DNA of 64,000 bases from Ctenosaura bakeri (taxonomy: Eukaryota > Chordata > Lepidosauria > Squamata > Iguanidae). The notes under the pieces were generated by a model, which worked only from the letters and a program-made list of their open reading frames with translations, ran no database searches and was not told where the DNA came from. Location: NCBI GenBank assembly GCA_948474755.1, contig CAOLHI010001804.1, positions 496,001 through 560,000 on the forward strand. Reading direction: 5' to 3'. Each line of letters begins with the position of its first letter. Within the stretch, counting starts at the first letter, position 1. A program made the translations under genes and the position numbers. Of the stretch, positions 12,117-64,000 are shown in pieces.

Positions 12117-12650
12117 CATCCATCTCTCACCTTAGTCCTAACGTGTTAGTCCTAATGCACTCTTTCAATTATTGTTATTATTTTTTTTTTTTTTGGAAGC
12201 CCAGAAAGCAAGTTGCAAAGCCAAGCAATGGCGTCCCAGATGCTGTATTAATTTTCCCAGAGTGCTTCTTAATCCAGTGTTCACTAAGTTAATCAAGAAA
12301 CGTGGTGCTTCATTCTAAAGTGCACTTAAATGCCTGTTCAAGAAGGGGGGGGAGCTGATTTTGGCAGAGACAATGATCCTCAGCAGACATGAAATTGGCT
12401 AAATTAGAATTCAGTGAAGTGTGACTTGCTAGTAGGTGTAGTGAAGAGATGTTTTACACTAAAGTGGCTGTACAGTCTTATATAGAGAATATTCAATAAA
12501 AGTGTAATAAATCTTATATTTTCCTTCCATCTGCAAAGAGTAATGATGGGCAAACAGTTTAAGATCAGCAATATGCTTTGCTTTGAAATCACTGCATAAT
12601 TCTGAAAGCAAAACAATACCCAGTTCATCCAGCTTTCATAATCATTTTAC
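12117..12650. other. EZH2-CUL1 intergenic, no gene seen
   Basis: AT-rich spacer with a T run at 12180-12194 and a short G run at 12345. No gene found. Confidence 0.4.
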
Positions 12651-12652
12651 CT

Positions 12653-13136
12653 TTTATTTACATTTAAGAAAGATAACTCATGGAACTTGACAATAAAACC
12701 AAATGCAACTTGTACAGAAATTTTTTATTTTTTATTTATCACACATTAAAAAATGAAACACACTATACAAATGATTTTTCATAGCAGATTACACATGGGC
12801 CCAGTTGAAGTGCTGCCAACATGTATAAGTGCTGCCTGGAGCAACAGCTTTTTGTTGTATACCCAATGTATTGATTTAAATGCAGTAGCATGCAACCTCC
12901 AATACAGAAGGTTTCAGATTCCATTCTGTTCTTAAATTAGGTTAAATGGCATTGGGGTCCATATTTACATACTTGAAATGTATCAATCCTGAGCAGGTCT
13001 GATGTAGTTCCAAGACTGGTGGGTAGAAGTCCTGGTTTCAGTAATAAAAATGGAGGTCCAAACAGCAGCAGGCCACCAAGTTCTGTTTTCACTCTTTCAG
13101 TTGCATAACGGAGTGCCACACAGCTATTAAAAATGC
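12653..13136 (-). other. CUL1: CUL1 3' UTR with candidate polyA signals
   Basis: The sequence downstream of the CUL1 stop carries AATAAA on the - strand (TTTATT on +) at 12731-12736, 12724-12729 and 12653-12658. One of these probably ends the transcript, giving a 3' UTR of about 0.4-0.5 kb. The exact site cannot be chosen by eye. EZH2 and CUL1 transcripts would then end about 1.3 kb apart. Confidence 0.55.
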
Positions 13137-58430
<45,294 letters not shown>

Positions 58431-59569
58431 CTTTGAAAATATGGGGGAAATGAAGATATGAATTAGCCATCCATATCAGATTATTTATAACATCGACACA
58501 TGCACTTGAGAGGGTAGACCAGATACTGAAAGTTGAAAATTATTATTCCACCAGTATGAAGAAAGACTGATTAAAAATACTGTATCTAGTTTGATTTTTT
58601 AAAAAAAATAAAACTTATTTATTAAAACCTTTAGGCTTATGGAATCAGGGCAGTGTACATATTTAATTCTATTTTATTTTTCAAATTATAAATAAAAATT
58701 CCAACCTATCATCAAAGAAAAAAAATCAATAAATCCAATACATGATTTCTTTTAAAAAAAGAGTGAATTGGCTGATTGACTTGGCAATAAAATGGATTTA
58801 AGTTATGCACCCCCCTTCCATGAGAAGTATCCATAGCTGAGAAAAGCACAGTTGAGAAGTGTCTCTCCCTTAAAAACACAAAGGTGCTTGAAGAAGAGCC
58901 CCTCACAATCTTAAGTCATAGGCAAAATTATATCAAGAGAGATGTTCCTACAGAAATTCCAGTTTAAGTAGTTTAAGCCTTTACAGTTAAGCACCTGCAT
59001 CCCCAATTGGGCTCAAAAGCAAAAAAGAAAGGTAGCTCAGTCAGATTCAGCCTGCTATAGAAATTCTAGTTGTAGCTGCCATATACCATACTAGTTGAAG
59101 GTTCCAGGTTATTTTCAAAGTCCCCGGGGGACTACACAAGTATATATACACTTCCATGCTACCAGATCCTCTGAAGATGCCAGCCACAGATGCAGGTGAA
59201 ATGTCAGGAGAAAATACTAACAGAACATAGCCTCAAAGCCCGGAAAACTCACAACAACCTATGGATTCCGGCCACAAAAGCCTTCGGTTTTACACCTGTT
59301 AAATTTGTTCTCTCTCAACAGTTATTTTTAACAATGAGACAAGAAATGAGTAAAAAGTGACAGGAAATCAACAAAAAAAAATGGAGCATTAGGAAAAGAA
59401 GTATCAACAGCATAAGAGAACAAAAGGAAACCTGTACTGGACAGAAACTAGCTAAGAACTAGAGGCAGAGTCAGACAATGTCCAATCCCAATAAGCCCCC
59501 TTCCTTGGGAAGCTAGGCTCATTCCCTCCTTTTGCTGGCAGGCAAAAAACATTATTATTTTAAGCAGGC
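58431..59569. other. CUL1 intron, no gene seen
   Basis: AT-rich; no exon. A stretch around 59160-59290 (TCTGAAGATGCCAGCCACAG, CGGAAAACTCACAACAACC, then TTCCGGCCACAAAAGCC) resembles the common reptile repeat phrase 'gatgccagccacagatgc', an unassigned interspersed repeat. Confidence 0.4.
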
Positions 59570-59775
59570 TTTTAGTGTGTAATCAGGTGGGCTTTTAATT
59601 TATCAGGATGTTTTTAATTTTTCTGTAGGATTTTATAATTTTTTATAAGTTTTTGATGTTTTTAATTGTTTTAAAGGTTTTTTAAATGTTTTTAATTTTT
59701 TTGGAAGCCACCTGGGGTCCCACTCTGTGGGAAAGGCAGCAGATAAATATCGTAAGTAATTATAATAAATAAAAA
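59570..59775 (+). mobile_element. L2-like LINE 3' tail
   Basis: A TTTTTAATT-rich run is followed by GAAGCCACCTGGGGTCCCAC, GGGAAAGGCAGCAGATAAAT and an (ATAA)n end. This arrangement is typical of L2-type 3' ends in squamates. It has no coding part. Confidence 0.5.
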
Positions 59776-60552
59776 TAAATCTGAAAAAAAGTTTTTTCCC
59801 CATACCGACCTCTCCTAAGTGGTAGAGGGATGCAATCAATTTATGACTAAATCTTGACACCAAATCAAAAAAGCAGACTTTGCTTCCAATTTGAATAAAC
59901 CCCATTTAGCATTATGTCAGAAACCTGAACTATACTTAACTTTAACTATGGTTTCTCAAAGCAAAATAGCCTTATAATTCATGATGTGGAATTACGTGTT
60001 TCAAACAATCTATAGTCAAACTTAACCAGAATTTACTGAGTTCAGATTAATCCAGTCTATGATTACACAGAAGCAAAGGCATGTAGCCCCTCTCTTGGAA
60101 CCTATTCCAGTAAGAGGACCACATATACCTGAGGTTCACTACAGCTCCTTCTCATCAAAATATACTATGGTTTGCCATGACATCTGAGCCAGTTCAGTCC
60201 TTAAATTATTTATAAATGATTGTAGCATAAGCTTTCACAGACTGAATCTTCTTTCGTCAGATGCTTTTGAGGGTGCACATTTAATGTACAAAACTTGATG
60301 CTACAGACTTCTTTTTCTCAGTTACTCTCAAAGGTAAGAGCACTCAGTTTCTCAGTTACTCTAAAAGGTACTACAAGATCCCTTTGTATACTGATTCAGA
60401 CAAGCATGGTTATGCCACCGAATATACCTCTACTGTCCAAACAATATGGGCACGCTCTGTTTTCCTGAAAATCAAAGCTTTGATTATTAAATAGCTACCT
60501 GCCTTTTCTTACAGCAAGTTCTAGTCTGATGTGCATATATACTCAGGAGGAA
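59776..60552. other. CUL1 intron, no gene seen
   Basis: No exon. A duplicated phrase (CTCAGTTACTCT[CA]AAAGGTA) at 60317 and 60351 is the only feature noticed. Confidence 0.4.
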
Positions 60553-60555
60553 GAT

Positions 60556-60843
60556 GAACAGGTTGCTTACCTGTAACTGTGGTTCTTTGAGTGGTCATCT
60601 GTGCCCTCACACAATGGGATCTTCATGCATGCACAGTAGCTTTCGGAAAGTTCTAGAGCTGAGCAGCTTGGCGGGAGCCCCTCCCCCATCTGGTACTGAG
60701 CATGCTCAGTCCCACCAAGCCAATGGTCTCTCCTTAGTTTCGAAGTCCGCCAAAGCAGGACCTGAAGAGGGGAAGGCTGGGTGTGTGTGTGTGTGAGGGC
60801 ACAGATGACCACTCGAAGAACCAGTTACAGGTAAGCAACCTGT
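60556..60843. repeat. DIRS palindromic end module, copy 2
   Basis: The left arm 60556-60612 (GAACAGGTTGCTTACCTGTA, CTGTGGTTCTTTGAGTGGTC, CTCACAC) is mirrored by the right arm 60789-60843 (GTGTGAGGGCAC, AGATGACCACTCGAAGAACC, GTTACAGGTAAGCAACCTGT). The loop is about 176 bp and has a smaller palindrome, CTGAGCATGCTCAG, near 60695. It is in the place where DIRS elements carry inverted terminal and internal complementary repeats. Confidence 0.85.
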
Positions 60844-60910
60844 TCTTCTTCTTCGTGGTCTCTGTGCCTCACACAATGGGAGACTGAGTAGCTTACCACT
60901 GGACGGCAGG

Positions 60911-61832
60911 TCAGGTCCTACAGGATGGAAGACAGCACTGCACAACCAAAGCAGGCTTCACGCCAGGCCTGACAGTCAAGATGGTAGTCTTGGACAAAGG
61001 TCGAAGGCTGTGACCAGGTAGCAACACGAGAGAGCTCTTGCAGATCAACCCCTTGAGGAGAGCTGCTGTTGATGCCATGGTCCTCATGGAGTGGGCACGG
61101 AACAGAGCTGGCAGGGGTTTTCTTGCCAGTTCATACGCCAGGAGAATGGTCTGGGCCACCCACTTAGAGAATTGCTGGGTGGACACCTTTAAAGCCCTTC
61201 CAGCGACCATTATGACAAATAAACAGGTGGGGAGTCTGTCAGAAGGACGAAGTCCACTGAAGGTAGAAAGCCAGAGCTCAATGGACATCGAGCGAATGAA
61301 GTGATCATTCCAGAGGCATAGCCGAACAGAAGGTAGAAAATATGACATCCTGGTTAAGATGGAAATTGGAGACAACCTTAGGCAGGAAGGAGATGTCAGG
61401 GCATAGGACCACCTTGTCATGATGGAAGACAAGGAAGGGCTCATCCAACCGTAGCGGTGTAAGTTCACTTGCTCGCCTAGCCGAGGTGACAGTGACTAGG
61501 AAGGCCATTTTCACAGTCAGGAGCCGGTCATCTGAAGTGGCCATAGGTTCAAAGGGAGGTCGTGTCAGTTGAGAGAGGACCAAGGGCAGCTACCAAGGCA
61601 GCAGAGGTGGGGTGGCCGGAGGATAAAGGTGTTGTAGACCCTTCAGAAATTGTTTAAGGGTAGCATCACAAAAAAGGGCAGCAGAAAGGGAACCATGTAG
61701 CTGGTAGGCTATGATAGCCAACAGGTACACCTTAAGGGATGAAAAGGCCAGGCCTTGTTCACGGAGGTGCAGGAGGAAATGCAATACAGTGGGCAAAGCA
61801 ACCGGTTCGTGCCAGGTATTGGCGAAGGCCAA
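60911..61832 (-). pseudogene. DIRS tyrosine recombinase, copy 2
   Basis: In broken frames: an N-terminal core-binding-like part (LREQGLAFSSLKVYLLAIIA at about 61750), box I with FLVTVTSARRASELTPLRLD at about 61490, FLVFHHDKVVL, box II HSMRTMASTAALLKG near 61085, and beyond a one-base shift a third region with ATWSQPSTF and a DYHLD tyrosine near 60985. The catalytic Arg, the H-x-x-R box and the Tyr are all present, unlike copy 1. At least two frame changes keep it from being expressed as one protein. Confidence 0.75.
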
Positions 61833-62349
61833 AAACTTCTGCCATTTATAATGGTAAGATCGGCACGTAGACTCCTTCCTGGTGGCTGTGAGGACAGTCC
61901 GTACAGTCGGAGAATCTCAAACATTATCCTCCACGCGTGGAGACGCAGGAGTGGCAGGTCTGGATGCAGGACATGGCCGGCCGAGTGTGAGAGGAGGTCT
62001 GGTGCAGATGGAAGTTTCAGAGTTCGGCCCCAAGCAGCTGTGAAGAGGGGGCTGAACCAATGTTGCCTTGGCCAATATGGAGCCACCAATATGGCGTTGG
62101 CACAGTCCGACAGAATTTTGGCCACCACTCGACCTAGGAGAAAAACGTACAGCAGCTCCCTGTCCCACAAAAACTGGAAAGCGTCTCCAAGAGAGCTGTG
62201 GTCCAGGCCGGCCCTTGAGGAGTAACGGAGGCATTTCTTGTTCCGAATGCTCACAAAGAGATCGATGGAGGGAGCACCCCATCGAGACACTATCATCTAG
62301 AAAGCGGCATCGGAGAGGAACCACTCGTGGTGACATGAGGCGCCCCTGC

Positions 62350-63650
62350 TCAGAGTATCTGCAGTGACATTGTCTCGACCCACCAGATGAACTGCGACGG
62401 GGTGAATGCGAAGAGGCACGCACCAGTCCCAAAGTCAATGAGCAAGGTGGAGCGAGGTGGAGAAGGGTAGAGGAATGGGTGCCTTCTTGTCTGTTCACAT
62501 AGCAGACAGCCGTTGTGTTGTCGGCCAAGATCTGAACCGTCCTGCAGATGAGGTTGCGGAAAGCCCACAAGGCCTTCAGGATGGCCAGGAGCTCTAAGGC
62601 GTTGATGTGAAGACAAGTCTCCAAGCTGATCCAGTGGCCCTGCACCACCAGATTGTTGGAGCACTCCCCAGCCCAAGTGGGAGGCATCCGTCGTGATGGT
62701 GATCCACGGGCGAGGCCCAATGAATGGCATTCCCGAGAGCAGGTGCAAGGTGGAAAGCCACCAACGAAGAGAGTCTTGCACTTGCTGTGGAACCCGCAAA
62801 GGGAGATGTTGATCGTCCTGAAGAGGGTCGAAGGTTCTGACGAACCAGTGTTGCAATGGGCAAGCACGGAGACAAGAGAGGTAAGTCAACGCCGTTGTCG
62901 CCACCATGTTGCCAATAAGCTGCTGGATCCTTCTCGTGGTGACTACGGGGCACGCAAAACAATGGTAATGGTCTGGTGCAGTGTCCGGGCCTGTTTCACT
63001 GGCAGGAAGGCTCTGGCAGCCAAAGTGGCACCAATGAAGTCCAGAACACGGCTTGGCTCTAGGTGAGACTTTTTTGGGGTTCACTCTGGGGCCGAGGTTG
63101 GATAGGAGAAATAATGTGAGATGATTGTCCTCATACAACTTTTGTCTGCAGGGTGCCACCAACAACCAGTCGTCCAGGTAAGGGTATACCACAACGCACT
63201 TCGTGCTGAGGTGCAATACCACTGGGGTTATGCATTTGGTAAAGACCCTGGGCGCAGTGGACAGTCCAAACGGCAGAACTTTGTACTGGTAGCAAATGCC
63301 ATCGACCACAAACCAAAGGTATTTTCTGTGGTGGGGCCGAATTGCGATATGGAAGTAGGCGTCTCGTAGGTCAATAGAGGCGAACCAGTCCCAACGTCTC
63401 AGGAAGGGCAGGTTGGAAGAGAGTGTGACCATCTTGAACTTCTGAGGAAAAATGTAGAAATTCACCCCCTGAGATCCAGGATCAGACGGAGGGTGCTGTC
63501 CGATTTCGGTACAGTGAAGTACCAGGAGAAAAAGTCAGTGGTACTGGCCGAGGATGGGACCTGCTCTATGGCTCCTTTCTGGAGTAGGGATTGTATCTCT
63601 TCTAGAAGGGCTGGACTGACTGGGGTGGAGTAAAAGATGCCTTAAGGTGG
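62350..63650 (-). pseudogene. DIRS reverse transcriptase-RNase H, copy 2
   Basis: The longest open part has 371 codons (63465-62350). It follows, after a one-base frame change near 63463, a block with FTVPKSDSTLRLILDLRG (about 63515-63465). Visible motifs: SIDLRDAYFHIAI (first RT Asp), LPFGLSTAPRVFTK, the catalytic YLDDWLL and later TTDASHLGWG of RNase H at about 62700. After that the true frame shifts, so the last part of the 371-codon frame is not native sequence. The enzyme copies element RNA into cDNA. Confidence 0.8.
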
Positions 63651-64000
63651 TATACTTTGAAATCCGATGGCGTAATCAAGACGGTTGATGGAAAGGACCC
63701 AAGAGTCCGTGGTGATGTGATGCCATTTGTTGAGATGACGAGCCAGACCCGGGTTCCTGGTGAGGATGGTGGGTAAGCGGAAGGACGGATGTGGTGATGA
63801 CCTGCGGCAGAAGTCAAAAACGTGACTTCACCATGGAGGAGGACTTCTCAGATGAAGGTTGATGTCTTCTCAAGGTCCTACTTGACGATGCCGGAAGCGA
63901 GGATCGCACAGAGGTGCGGAGAGGTGAGCGTGATGCATAGGAATAGGCTGAGCAACGTCAGGAGGAACGTGAGGTGGACGGTCTTCTAGATTGGGGATTC

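Larger units (their letters stand above)
60553..64000 (-). mobile_element. DIRS element copy 2, runs off window
   Basis: On -, in order: reverse transcriptase with YPYLDDWLL (about 63620-62950), RNase H with ITTDASHLGWG and ADNTTAVCYVNRQ (about 62900-62350), a linker, and a tyrosine recombinase (about 61830-60950), then the palindromic end module (60556-60843). The RT, RNase H, tyrosine recombinase order and the absence of integrase define DIRS. Several single-base frameshifts are visible, so it is inactive, but its motifs are better kept than in copy 1. The 5' part (Gag-like and the other terminal repeat) lies beyond 64000. Confidence 0.85.

Noticed and set aside
12552..12960. Additional CUL1 exon downstream of the stop
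   Set aside because: The stop at 13137 matches the human C-terminus; the region has polyA signals and no cullin sequence.
58431..60552. CUL1 exons for residues below 179
   Set aside because: I looked for codons such as those for the CLFRPLNKQ region on - and found none; these exons are placed beyond the window.

Overview
The window is vertebrate nuclear DNA, most likely from a squamate reptile (lizard or snake). Two genes are split into short exons by long introns. The repeats point to squamates: CR1 LINEs, tRNA-headed SINEs whose 3' half matches the Sauria SINE family, a BovB/RTE fragment, L1, DIRS-type and Ty3/gypsy elements, and several hAT transposons. Species cannot be named from the sequence.

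Two conserved genes lie tail to tail. On the + strand, 9862-11108 holds the last four coding exons of EZH2 (the PRC2 histone H3K27 methyltransferase), i.e. most of the SET domain. Its polyadenylation signal is at 11359. On the - strand, 13137-58430 holds seventeen coding exons of CUL1 (the SCF ubiquitin-ligase scaffold), human residues 179-776 with stop. The exons join with no break: 1797 nt, 598 codons plus stop. Upstream EZH2 exons (before 1) and the first CUL1 exons (beyond 64000) are outside the window. EZH2 and CUL1 are also adjacent and convergent in human.

Layout: 1-720, end of a SPIN/OposCharlie-like hAT element and a CR1 tail. 1929-6706, a decayed hAT transposase gene (-) split by an LTR-like insertion that is itself split by a long CR1 with a 911-codon ORF. 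6720-9860, EZH2 intron. 9862-11385, EZH2 3' end. 11728-12108, a hAT MITE with 8-bp target duplications. 12650-36668, fourteen CUL1 exons with SINE, L2-like, CR1 and MITE-bearing introns. 36669-56486, one 19.8-kb CUL1 intron packed with elements: SINEs, a (GAA)n(CAG)n repeat, BovB, L1, a DIRS copy interrupted by a CR1 that carries three further insertions, and a Ty3/gypsy element with a SCAN-like Gag. 56487-58430, three CUL1 exons. 60553-64000, a second, longer DIRS element in the next CUL1 intron.

No bacterial-type operon, CRISPR array or phage system is present. The most notable items are the nested element stack, the two DIRS copies sharing a palindromic end module, the gypsy element with SCAN-like capsid and apparently no integrase after RNase H, a GC-AG intron in CUL1, and the long open CR1 ORF. 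Residue numbers for CUL1 and EZH2 follow the human proteins as I remember them.
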